Source: JBHHYN01 sp046757565 | GTDB lineage: Bacteria > Pseudomonadota > Gammaproteobacteria > Eutrophobiales > Eutrophobiaceae | NCBI GenBank assembly: GCA_046757565.1 | Contig: JBHHYN010000001.1 | Location: 1 to 64,000, forward strand | Direction of reading: 5' to 3' | DNA: 64,000 nucleotides | Part shown: positions 1-8,185 of the stretch, in pieces | Numbering within the stretch: position 1 is the first letter of the stretch | Layout of the letters: each line of letters begins with the position of its first letter | Program-made: the position numbers and the translations under genes | Notes under the pieces: model-generated | Databases searched by the model: none | The model's input: only the letters and a program-made list of their open reading frames with translations | Told to the model about the DNA's origin: nothing

Positions 1-2
1 AT

Positions 3-263
3 GAAGGCTTCCTGGCACGGTTGGGGGTGAATCCCAATATCCTGCTCGTGGCGCTGCTCGCTTTTATTATCACGGGTTTGATCGTGCACCGGCACCTGGC
101 GCTGATCATAATGGTCACGTTAATGGCTGTTGGCGCCAATGTTCCCGCCACTACGGCTGCAACAGCGGGCTATGATCCGGATTATCTGCTTGCCGGGCTT
201 GCGGCGCTGGTATTCGCACCATTAATAGGCGAACATCTGGGGATTGGTTTTTTTATGTCGTAG
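3..263 (+). CDS. C-terminal part of a membrane protein, cut by the window edge
   Basis: The reading frame is open from the first bases of the window and ends at a TAG at 261-263, so this is probably the 3' end of a longer gene. A TTG at 21 could serve as an internal start but nothing recommends it. The visible part of about 86 residues is strongly hydrophobic: one transmembrane segment lies just after the Asn-Pro-Asn turn, a second follows immediately, and a third stretch rich in Ala and Leu precedes the end, which reads Gly-Phe-Phe-Met-Ser. No family is recognisable from this piece. It converges with the lipoprotein gene at 305-1981. Confidence 0.55.
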   Translation, partial: EGFLARLGVNPNILLVALLAFIITGLIVHRHLALIIMVTLMAVGANVPATTAATAGYDPDYLLAGLAALVFAPLIGEHLGIGFFMS

Positions 264-304
264 CCGCCGGCGTTTGCCTGCCCGAAGAATTCCCGGATCG
301 TCCA

Positions 305-1981
305 TCATAACGACAGCTTGAATACGCCGGGGGGCAGCCTCAGATAAGTCTCCAATAAACGGGGATCGTCAAATAACGCTTCATCAAAATGGATCATCTG
401 GGTCTCACGCTGGCGGGGTTGACCGGCATGATAAAGCCCGGCCGGCGTTAACAACTTCCCCTCAAGCCGGTATGCTTTCCTGACCAGACCATGCGTATCA
501 AACAGACTGGCGTGATAACCGTTGAACGGTAAGTTTTCCAGTTCCCCATAAGCGCGCAAACTGTAATTGCTGATCTGTAGCTGGCCCCCTTGAGCAGATC
601 GGACCGTCGTTATCTGTTGCCGTTTTGCCTTCTTATCCGCCGCAGTGCGGATACTTATTACCTGGCGCCGGCGTGCCTTTTCCTCATTCAACAGGTATTC
701 ATCTGATCGGATAGTTATCAACCGGTGCCGGCCGGCGGAATAATACAGCACTATCTTCTGTTCCGGGGTATTTATACCTGGAATGACCTCGGGAACGAAA
801 ACATCATATTTGCCTTCCACATGATTCTCCACATAAAAACTCTTGCTCTCCAGTTTTTCGGGGAATACACGTTGACTTAACTCCTCCAGTTTCTGTGTAG
901 GAAACACCTTGTAATAGAGACCGCTGTTTGAAACCGATTCGAATAATAGTGGCCTGTTTTCCTGATTAAGGGTGATACGCAAGGTTCTGCCGTCCATAGG
1001 ACCCGCTTCGGTATCAAGGAAATGCTGTTTGGGATGCTGCGGATACCATAGGGTATAGATAAGCTGCTTTACCGGCCCCCCCTGCATAGACTTTCTTTCC
1101 ATATAGGTATAAACAGCCGGCCGGCCGGTATCGACAGCAGGCGTTGCCTTGAGCAGATTTTTTCCTTTGAGCAAAACGGTACCGAACCTGTCTGTATAAA
1201 CAGGATAAGACGCCTCCGGATCCGTGCCTTGTACAATCACCGGCGCATAACGGCGAAGCAGGGACCACTCCTCCGCTGCCATCCCTTCAGGGGCCGGGCC
1301 TGCCGGACCGGGATAATAGCGCGTCTGATTCCTGAAGTGCGGAATATAACTGCCACGGTTATCGGTCGTTTTTCGTTGCGCCAACCACCACTTGGCAAAG
1401 GGTATCCCCGGTGCCGTTAACAACCTGCGCGTCACGCTGACTGCCGTCGGAAAAGCCTCCTCAATATCGGAGATGAGCGAATCCCAGTAATGGTTCAATG
1501 CCTTTACAGATGAAAACCCTTGCACCTGTTTTATATCTGTAGCGAGACGCTGCGCCGAGTATTTACGGTAGTCTGCGAGCAGCCCTCCTGTGACCCGCGC
1601 TGTAGCAATGGTATCCATGTAATCCCTGCTAAATTCATCCAGGACCTTCGGCGGCAGTTTCTGCAGCAGACCTGCCACGACCCTATCCCCAAGCGCCCGG
1701 GCCTCTTTAAGGTAGGCAATCACAAAATCCTTTTTATCGCTGAGCCGGGTCTGATACCGGTATTCCGGAATCTGATAGCGCATGGACAGATCGATCTGCA
1801 GATACCCTCTGTCATCCAGGGTTCGATACCTGGCGTCCATGACATCTTCTTCCTCGAACAAATCCAGTAATGTATTGAATTCCCGTACAGTGGCACTATC
1901 CGGCAGCTTCGGAGTGCTGGAGCAGGCCGGAACCAGAAGCACCAGGCCGAGACAAAAAAGATAAATTATCTGTCTTAACAT
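305..1981 (-). CDS. Large predicted lipoprotein of unknown function
   Basis: The 558-residue product begins with a lipoprotein signal peptide: MLRQ, a hydrophobic core, then the lipobox Val-Pro-Ala-Cys with Cys20 followed by Ser-Ser. It should therefore be lipid-anchored and exported; Ser at +2 favours the outer membrane. The mature protein has a helical, charged first third and a middle section with several Tyr/Trp-rich strand-like stretches (for example RRYAPVIVQGTD and LIYTLWYPQHP). I do not recognise the family. The gene stands alone: the upstream gene at 2440 is divergent, across about 450 bp of non-coding sequence. Confidence 0.75.
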   Translation of the reverse strand: MLRQIIYLFCLGLVLLVPACSSTPKLPDSATVREFNTLLDLFEEEDVMDARYRTLDDRGYLQIDLSMRYQIPEYRYQTRLSDKKDFVIAYLKEARALGDRVVAGLLQKLPPKVLDEFSRDYMDTIATARVTGGLLADYRKYSAQRLATDIKQVQGFSSVKALNHYWDSLISDIEEAFPTAVSVTRRLLTAPGIPFAKWWLAQRKTTDNRGSYIPHFRNQTRYYPGPAGPAPEGMAAEEWSLLRRYAPVIVQGTDPEASYPVYTDRFGTVLLKGKNLLKATPAVDTGRPAVYTYMERKSMQGGPVKQLIYTLWYPQHPKQHFLDTEAGPMDGRTLRITLNQENRPLLFESVSNSGLYYKVFPTQKLEELSQRVFPEKLESKSFYVENHVEGKYDVFVPEVIPGINTPEQKIVLYYSAGRHRLITIRSDEYLLNEEKARRRQVISIRTAADKKAKRQQITTVRSAQGGQLQISNYSLRAYGELENLPFNGYHASLFDTHGLVRKAYRLEGKLLTPAGLYHAGQPRQRETQMIHFDEALFDDPRLLETYLRLPPGVFKLSL

Positions 1982-2439
1982 GGTAGCGGACCGTATGAGC
2001 TATCCTCGAAGATGACATCTTGCGCAGGACTGCATGGACGTACAAGTATCGCGATAACATGGAGCCGGAGGGCGATTGCAGAAGACAGAATCATCGTCGA
2101 CGGCATGTGGAAACAACCATGCAGACTTCTTGCATTATCTGAACTTCCTCCCTGCATGTATGTCTCCTGTAGGTAGAAACAATATATGACCCCATCGAAC
2201 AATTTGTTGCCGTTCTCTGCGAAGGCAACCTATATAGACAGACCAGAATAATGGGGAGAAGTTGCTTGAATCATTATGCAGTGATCCATCTGTGCGGGAT
2301 ATACGATGCGGATACACTGCACGACACACGACCCGGGGCCTTTCATTTCCCACCCCGCTCCATCATTCAACCGGCCAATGAATCCCCTTGCGCACACTCC
2401 ATGGGTTTTGTTCCGTGATCCGGGCGAGTGCGGGTTGAC
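1982..2439. other. Divergent intergenic region, no gene seen
   Basis: This roughly 450-bp gap separates the divergent lipoprotein and phosphatase genes and must hold both promoters. Several short open frames cross it on the minus strand, but they overlap one another, have no ribosome-binding sites and resemble nothing known. I see no convincing sigma-70 hexamers, hairpins or repeats. Confidence 0.5.
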
Positions 2440-4365
2440 ATGCATTTATCGATTCGCTGGAGATTAATCGTTTCGATAGTGTCACCGCTGGTGGTGCTTT
2501 CTGTTGTCGTCATGTGGTTTACCGTTAACTTAATGTATTCACATGCAAAACAACGCCTGCAGAAACAGGCCACGGACCTGGCGCAGAATTTTGCCGCCAG
2601 ACTGGATGGTCAATTTGAGATGGTTGCCCAGGTTGCACGCAGTACGGCCACTTTCATGGAGACCCAACCCAACCTCAACAGGGATCAACTGTATGAACTG
2701 CTGAGTGCCAATGTCGATCAAAACCTGCTTATCTACGGCGCCGCCATCGCCTTTAAACCCTATGCATTCAGGCCGGACAAAAAACTGTTTTCTCCCTATG
2801 TCTATCGCGGCGACAAAGGTCTTGAATCAATCGATATCGGTGCCGACTCTTACGACTATACCGATGCGAGATGGGAATGGTTTACGCGTCCAAAAGTTCT
2901 CAACCATGCTATCTGGACCGAGCCTTATATGGATGAGGGAGCGGGAAATATCCTTATGGATACCTACGCCGTTCCTTTTTACTCCAACGGGAAATTCCGC
3001 GGAATCGCTGCGGTCGATATCCAGTTGGATAGACTGCAACGTCAGGCCGGTATCGAGCAATTACATGGACAACCCTTCGTTATAGTCAGTCCCTCCGGAA
3101 AATTCATATCGCATCCCAATCCGGATTTTATTATGAAAAAGACCATACAGGGGCGCGCACAACAATTTGGGACTCCGGAATACAAGCGGGTATCTGAAAA
3201 TATGTTGAAGGGTAAGTCAGGAGTTGGAGTAATAAGCGGAATTGGCCTGGAGGGGATCCCTGAACAGGGACTCATATGGGTCTCTTATGCGCCCATTAAA
3301 TCCACCGGCTGGTCATTCTCCACGGCCGTGCCCGAGACAGAAATGACTGCCGATATCCATACCCAGTTGATACGTGGCATTATCGCAATCATTGTCCTCA
3401 TGAGCCTGATAATCATCTGTATCCTGCTGGTTAGTACACACATAACCAGGCCAATAACAAGTCTGGCGCTCGCAGTCTCGAAACTCGGACAAGGGGACCT
3501 TAGCGTAAAAGCAGGTAATATCGATAGCGGGGATGAGATTGGACAGTTGGCAACTGTTTTCAACAAAATGGTGGACGAACTCAACCGGCATATCAAGGAG
3601 CATACCCGCGATGTGGCAGCCAGAGAATCCGTCGAAAACGAGTTACGTATTGCACGTGAGATCCAGTTTTCCCTGTTGCCGAGCACATTCCCGCCATTCC
3701 CGGAACGTCAGGAGTTCGATCTGCATGCCGTCAATGAGGCGGCAAGGCATGTTGCCGGTGATTTCTTTGACTTTTTCTTTGTCAATGAAAATACACTGAT
3801 GATAGTAATCGCTGATGTTTCCGGGAAGGGGATCCCGGCAGCGATTGTTATGGCAGTGACCCGGACAATCGTACGTAACCTGGCGGATATTGGTAACTCT
3901 CCTGCCCGGATACTGGAAAAGACCAACAAGCTACTGATCGAAAGCCGTACACAACCTATTTATGTCACCCTGTTTATCTGTTGTTATGATACCGACACTG
4001 GCAGACTTGTCTATGCCAATGCCGGTCACCACCCACCATTCAGAATAGACGCCCAAGCCAATGTTTGCAGGTTCGGGGAGGCAACGGGAACCATTGTGGG
4101 GATGCTGGAAGAAGCGGTTTATGAAGATTGCCAGGAAAACCTGGATCCACATGAATATCTGGTTTTATATACAGATGGCATAACCGAGGCCCGGTCTCCA
4201 GACGGCTGTTTCTATGGTGAGAAACAATTTAAAAAAGTTATCTCGGCATGTGCAACCAAATCCGTTTGTGAAACATGCAATTTCATAATTAACGAAGTCA
4301 CCACCTTTCAGAAGGGAGAGATAACTGATGATATGACTATGCTGGTATTGAGACGGAATATTTAG
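2440..4365 (+). CDS. Membrane receptor with Cache, HAMP and SpoIIE/RsbU-type PP2C phosphatase domains
   Basis: About 641 residues. The order is a first transmembrane helix (about 8-30), an extracytoplasmic sensor of the double-Cache type (about 40-300), a second transmembrane helix (about 305-330), a HAMP linker beginning RPITSLALAV, and a C-terminal PPM phosphatase domain (about 405-641). The phosphatase metal-binding motifs are present: AGDFFDFF, ADVSGKGIPAA, DGITEA and DDMTMLV. Such proteins bind a ligand outside the cell and dephosphorylate an anti-sigma-antagonist or similar Ser/Thr-phosphorylated partner inside; no partner kinase or STAS gene lies next to it. An in-frame GTG at 2428 is possible, but the ATG at 2440 fits the membrane-targeting N-terminus better. 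The stop overlaps the convergent CBS gene by 4 bp. Confidence 0.85.
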   Translation: MHLSIRWRLIVSIVSPLVVLSVVVMWFTVNLMYSHAKQRLQKQATDLAQNFAARLDGQFEMVAQVARSTATFMETQPNLNRDQLYELLSANVDQNLLIYGAAIAFKPYAFRPDKKLFSPYVYRGDKGLESIDIGADSYDYTDARWEWFTRPKVLNHAIWTEPYMDEGAGNILMDTYAVPFYSNGKFRGIAAVDIQLDRLQRQAGIEQLHGQPFVIVSPSGKFISHPNPDFIMKKTIQGRAQQFGTPEYKRVSENMLKGKSGVGVISGIGLEGIPEQGLIWVSYAPIKSTGWSFSTAVPETEMTADIHTQLIRGIIAIIVLMSLIIICILLVSTHITRPITSLALAVSKLGQGDLSVKAGNIDSGDEIGQLATVFNKMVDELNRHIKEHTRDVAARESVENELRIAREIQFSLLPSTFPPFPERQEFDLHAVNEAARHVAGDFFDFFFVNENTLMIVIADVSGKGIPAAIVMAVTRTIVRNLADIGNSPARILEKTNKLLIESRTQPIYVTLFICCYDTDTGRLVYANAGHHPPFRIDAQANVCRFGEATGTIVGMLEEAVYEDCQENLDPHEYLVLYTDGITEARSPDGCFYGEKQFKKVISACATKSVCETCNFIINEVTTFQKGEITDDMTMLVLRRNI

Positions 4366-4796
4366 GCGGCTTCATCACCACCCGTTGGATTGAATTGGTT
4401 TCTGAGATACTCAGCAAAACTTTTGCATGCATCCGTAGAGGTAAAAACGCCTGCCAGTTTGCCGTTTTTCGTAATAATTGCTGAACCTATATGCCTCTCC
4501 GCCATTGTTTTCAGAACATTATCCAAACGTTCGTTCAGGTCGACGATATAAGGATTATCAAGATATACATCCCTGACCTTGACTTCATTTTCTCTGGGAT
4601 ATTCGAAATCAGGCCCCAGATATAATTTGATATCGCGATCGGATAATACTCCGACAAGCTGCTGATTTTCCGTAACCGGTAAATGCCTGATCCTGCATTC
4701 GCGCATAAATCGCCGCGCCTGAGCGATGGGCGCCTCGATATCAACGGAGTGGGGAAACGGTGTCATCACCAGTTTAATGGCAGGGATATGTTTCAT
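4362..4796 (-). CDS. Protein of two CBS domains
   Basis: The 144-residue protein consists almost entirely of a CBS-domain pair (Bateman module). The first domain covers about 8-60, with VMTPFPHSVDIEAPIAQA, RHLPV and GVLSDRDIK. The second covers about 70-130, with YIVDLNERLDNVLKTMAERHIGSAII and GVFTSTDACK. Bateman modules bind adenine nucleotides and regulate other proteins; with no attached output domain the partner is unknown. It is the last gene of a leftward run dapB, PilZ protein, CBS protein, and is preceded by an 11-bp-stem inverted repeat at 4810-4842. Confidence 0.85.
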   Translation of the reverse strand: MKHIPAIKLVMTPFPHSVDIEAPIAQARRFMRECRIRHLPVTENQQLVGVLSDRDIKLYLGPDFEYPRENEVKVRDVYLDNPYIVDLNERLDNVLKTMAERHIGSAIITKNGKLAGVFTSTDACKSFAEYLRNQFNPTGGDEAA

Positions 4797-4809
4797 TTAT
4801 ATTCCATAT

Positions 4810-4842
4810 CAGGGAAACTCTGAATTAACCGGAGTTTCCCTG
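4810..4842. repeat. Inverted repeat with 11-bp perfect arms before the CBS gene
   Basis: The arms CAGGGAAACTC and GAGTTTCCCTG are perfect complements separated by 11 bases. The structure lies 14 bp upstream of the CBS start codon and about 60 bp downstream of the PilZ stop. No T-run follows on either strand, so a leader hairpin or protein-binding site is as likely as a terminator. Confidence 0.55.
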
Positions 4843-4901
4843 AATGATACCGCTATAAATCCTGTTCATATACGGTTTCCTGTAAATAACCGGGAGGAGT
4901 T

Positions 4902-5597
4902 TTATTTTTTATCCAGCGTTTTTTCAATTTTACCCAAACGCTCTTCGAGTATTTTCAGTTTATTGAATATCGATGCAACCGCCGAGGAGAGTTTCAAGTG
5001 TCTGATCATTGAGCTGTCCTCATAGCTGATCACGTCTCCCTTTATTTTCAGCCTGTTGAGCACTTCCTCCACTTCATTCGTCTCCATCTTCATATGTTCC
5101 AAAATTTCATGATGGGAATGTGGTTCATCTAGAAACGAGCGCACTTTATCATCCACTGGAACGATATAATCCATGATAAACCTGTCAACCAATCCGGCGC
5201 TATTGCCTTTAAATTTTTTGAATGCAAGTCCAAATGCGATTTCATCGCCCGGAATAACTGCCAGGTAATAGATTTGACAGACTGCTTCTACTGTCTCTAT
5301 CCCTTCATCGAATGAAAGTGGGAAGCTGACTTCGACTTTTGGCCCGTTATTCTCTTGGATAAATTTACCGCTCGGATGCAGGGTTCCTGCGCTATCGCGA
5401 TTACACCGGATCTGCAGGCCATCTATGGAGATGTCGTGTGCCATGGCCTCTACAAGCACACCTTTTGACTTCCTTATGGAGACAGGCACATCAATAATAA
5501 TTCGCGGATACTTGCGCCGGGTTTCAAACACCTCGTAAAGTTCAGGACGCCGGGTAGTGCTCTTTGCAGCGCTTTTCCGGTTTTTGTCAGCGGCCAT
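4902..5597 (-). CDS. PilZ-domain protein with C-terminal helical region
   Basis: The 231-residue protein carries a PilZ domain with both c-di-GMP-contacting motifs: RRKYPR (RxxxR type, near residue 30) and DISIDGLQ (D/N-x-S-x-x-G, near 55). Strand-like sequence continues to about 140. The rest is helical and ends in a coiled coil (NKLKILEERLGKIEKTL). This suggests a cytoplasmic c-di-GMP effector, inferred from the motifs alone. The frame is open further upstream, but that would overlap dapB; the ATG at 5597 has an AGGA ribosome-binding site 8 bases before it and is preferred. It lies 30 bp downstream of dapB on the same strand. Confidence 0.8.
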   Translation of the reverse strand: MAADKNRKSAAKSTTRRPELYEVFETRRKYPRIIIDVPVSIRKSKGVLVEAMAHDISIDGLQIRCNRDSAGTLHPSGKFIQENNGPKVEVSFPLSFDEGIETVEAVCQIYYLAVIPGDEIAFGLAFKKFKGNSAGLVDRFIMDYIVPVDDKVRSFLDEPHSHHEILEHMKMETNEVEEVLNRLKIKGDVISYEDSSMIRHLKLSSAVASIFNKLKILEERLGKIEKTLDKK

Positions 5598-5626
5598 ATT
5601 TTCATCCTGGATCGAGACTATGACAT

Positions 5627-6430
5627 CTAGCTCAGTCCCAGAACATCCTGCATATCGAACAGGCCCGACTCCTTCAACATCAACCATTTTGCCGCACGGA
5701 CCGCCCCGAAAGCGAAATTGTTACGGTTGGAAGCCTTATGCACTATCTCGACCCGTTCACCGGCAGAGGCAAACATCACCGTATGCTCCCCAACGATATC
5801 ACCGGCGCGAATAGTCTCAAAACCAATAACATGTTGTGGGCGCACACCAGTATGTCCTTCTCTTCCATATAGCGCGCACTTCTTAATATCACGGCCCAGA
5901 GTATCGGCAATGATTTCACCCATACGCACAGCAGTACCCGAAGGCGCATCCTTTTTTTGATTATGGTGCGCCTCGATGATCTCGATATCGGTATCGCCGC
6001 CAATTACCCGGGCAGCCAGTTCGACCAGTTTGAAACAGAGATTGACGCCGATACTCATATTCGGAGCAAAGACAATGGCAATATCCTTGCTTGCCGCATG
6101 GATCGTATTTTTTTGTGCATCGTCCAGTCCCGTCGTGCCGATAACAACCCGTTTCCCCGCGCTACGGCATTTCTCCAGATTTTCCATTACAGCATCGGCT
6201 GAGGTAAAATCGATCAGGACATCAAATCGATCCGTCACTACGGAAATATCATCGACTATGGCAATGTCCTGCCTGCCGGTAGCGGCGATGTCACCTGCAT
6301 CCATACCAAGAACAGGTGAACCTTGACACTCAATCGCCGCGCCTAATGCAACATCCTCACTATCACGACAGACCTCAAGGATGGTTTTACCCATACGCCC
6401 GGCTGCTCCACATACGGCGATTCTTGTCAT
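5627..6430 (-). CDS. dapB: 4-hydroxy-tetrahydrodipicolinate reductase
   Basis: DapB reduces hydroxy-tetrahydrodipicolinate with NAD(P)H in the diaminopimelate/lysine pathway, in the cytoplasm. The 267-residue length is normal. The N-terminal Rossmann fold opens with GAAGRMG (8-14). The catalytic and substrate-binding segment reads EAHHNQKKDAPSGTA (about 153-167), with the paired His, the Lys and the Ser-Gly-Thr of the family. GTTG (about 98-101) is the nucleotide-binding loop. It lies 97 bp downstream of dnaJ on the same strand; dnaJ-dapB adjacency is common in gammaproteobacteria. Confidence 0.96.
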   Translation of the reverse strand: MTRIAVCGAAGRMGKTILEVCRDSEDVALGAAIECQGSPVLGMDAGDIAATGRQDIAIVDDISVVTDRFDVLIDFTSADAVMENLEKCRSAGKRVVIGTTGLDDAQKNTIHAASKDIAIVFAPNMSIGVNLCFKLVELAARVIGGDTDIEIIEAHHNQKKDAPSGTAVRMGEIIADTLGRDIKKCALYGREGHTGVRPQHVIGFETIRAGDIVGEHTVMFASAGERVEIVHKASNRNNFAFGAVRAAKWLMLKESGLFDMQDVLGLS

Positions 6431-6527
6431 TGGTCAGTTGTCCTTTGTTGGATGCCAAGTGTCATTGGTTATCAGTCACCGGTTTTTTGTCCTTTTTTAA
6501 AACTGACTACGGGCTCATCACCAGTGG

Positions 6528-7658
6528 TTAATGGGTCATGTGATCAAAAAACTTCTTTACCGCATCCAGCCAGGTAGTTGCCCTGGGGCTGTGTTGGCTG
6601 CCACCTTTCTGCATCGTCGCCTCAAATTCGTTGAGCAGTTCTTTTTGTCTCCTGGTCAGATTGACCGGCGTCTCAACGATGACATGGCACATCAAATCAC
6701 CCTTGGTCGATGTCCTGACCGAACGCACGCCTTTGCCTCGCAACCTGAACATTCTACCACTTTGAGTTTCCGGCGGGATCTTGAGTTTGACACGGCCATT
6801 GAGTGTCGGGATTTCCAGTTCACCACCGAGTGCGGCAGTGACGAAACTAATTGGCACTTCACAGTGCAAATCCGTACCGTCACGGGTAAAAATAGGATGA
6901 TCCTTGACCATGACATGAACGTAAAGATCGCCCGGTGTTCCCCTGTTTTCACCTGCCTCACCTTCGCCGGTCAGTCTGATGCGATCACCGGTATCGACAC
7001 CAGCCGGGACTTTCACCGAAATCGTCTTGCTTTCCCTGACACGCCCCTGCCCGTGACACGCTTGACAAGGTTCGTTAATGGTTTTACCGGCGCCTCTGCA
7101 CTGTGGGCAGGTCTGTTGAACGGAGAAAAATCCCTGCTGCATTCTTACCTGACCCAGACCATTACAGGTAGGACAGGTAACCGGTGATGTGCCTCTCCTG
7201 GCTCCGGAGCCGTTACAGGTATGACATTGGGCAAGTTTTGGAACACGAATCTTTATGACGGTGCCTGCGATGGCGTCTTCGAGGCTCAGGTCAAGGTCAT
7301 AGCGGAGATCAGCCCCCCGGTAAACACGTTCTCCGGCACGTGACCCGCCGCCAAAAATATCCCCAAAAACGCTGTCGAAGATGTCACCGAAACCACCGGT
7401 AAAACCGCCGGGTCCCGCACCGCCCGCACTGGCATCGACACCGGCATGTCCAAACTGATCATAGGCGGTGCGTTTACGTTCGTCGGACAGGACATCATAG
7501 GCCTCCTTGGCCTCCTTGAATTTTTCCTCCGCCTGCCTGTCGTCAGGATTGCGATCGGGATGGTATTTCATCGCCAGACGACGGTAAGATTTTTTTATTT
7601 CGGACTCGGTCGCATTGCGCGACAGGCCCAGCACCTCATAGTAATCCCGTTTTGCCAT
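6528..7658 (-). CDS. dnaJ: Chaperone DnaJ (Hsp40)
   Basis: DnaJ delivers unfolded proteins to DnaK and stimulates its ATPase. The 376-residue protein has the full class A layout: J domain (1-70) with the HPD tripeptide in KYHPDRNPD, a Gly/Phe-rich linker (about 75-125), a zinc-binding domain with four CxxCxGxG repeats (about 145-215: CHTCNGSG, CPTCNGLG, CPQCRGAG, CQACHGQG), and the C-terminal substrate-binding domains. It is co-oriented with dnaK, but about 530 bp separate the two, and a MITE-like element occupies much of the gap. In most relatives the two genes lie close together. Confidence 0.97.
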   Translation of the reverse strand: MAKRDYYEVLGLSRNATESEIKKSYRRLAMKYHPDRNPDDRQAEEKFKEAKEAYDVLSDERKRTAYDQFGHAGVDASAGGAGPGGFTGGFGDIFDSVFGDIFGGGSRAGERVYRGADLRYDLDLSLEDAIAGTVIKIRVPKLAQCHTCNGSGARRGTSPVTCPTCNGLGQVRMQQGFFSVQQTCPQCRGAGKTINEPCQACHGQGRVRESKTISVKVPAGVDTGDRIRLTGEGEAGENRGTPGDLYVHVMVKDHPIFTRDGTDLHCEVPISFVTAALGGELEIPTLNGRVKLKIPPETQSGRMFRLRGKGVRSVRTSTKGDLMCHVIVETPVNLTRRQKELLNEFEATMQKGGSQHSPRATTWLDAVKKFFDHMTH

Positions 7659-7876
7659 GTCAGAGTGACCCGCTTATTCACACCTCTTTACACTATTTCT
7701 TGTATACGAATGCATCCACGAACAAGCCCGGAGTGAGATATCAATCCCACCCGGGCCATTGTGCCGGTGTTCCGTACTCGCTACTCTAATAAGGACGTCA
7801 TCTTGCGGGAACCAGGTCACGTTGCAACCACCTGGCAGGAGCCTGTCAGACCTGGGCGATGCTAGCGAAACACTAG

Positions 7877-8118
7877 CCTGCATATTGCATGAGTCCACTG
7901 GAAAACGAAGTGATACCGTTGGTTGTCAAGGGTTTCACCGTTTCTTGCGAAAGGACAGTTTGTCCCCGACTCCCCGTTTGGCGAGCCCTTACTTGTTCTG
8001 ATGTGTTTTGAGCGCACATGCTCCCTCCACCAGAACCATGGCTGTGATTACGGTCACGAGCACGCTCAAAACACATCAGCCCGGCGTAATCATCTCGCCA
8101 ACTCATGCAATATGCAGG
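7877..8118. mobile_element. MITE-like element with nested inverted repeats in the dnaK-dnaJ gap
   Basis: The ends at 7877-7894 and 8101-8118 are perfect 18-bp inverted repeats (CCTGCATATTGCATGAGT and its complement). Each is flanked outside by CTAG, which looks like a 4-bp target duplication; because CTAG is itself palindromic, it could instead belong to a 22-bp arm. Inside, a second perfect 16-bp inverted repeat (7999-8014 and 8063-8078, TGATGTGTTTTGAGCG and complement) encloses about 48 bp. The 242-bp element has no coding capacity for a transposase. Size, terminal repeats and apparent duplication fit a non-autonomous miniature element mobilised by a transposase elsewhere. The family cannot be named from this window. 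Confidence 0.7.
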
Positions 8119-8185
8119 CTAGGGAAATCAGGTCAAATTCAGCCATTTTGCAGTGGCTTATTTGCCAAGGCCGGCAGATTCCCGG

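Noticed and set aside
1982..2439. Several short minus-strand frames in the first large gap
   Set aside because: They overlap each other, lack start signals and have unlikely composition.
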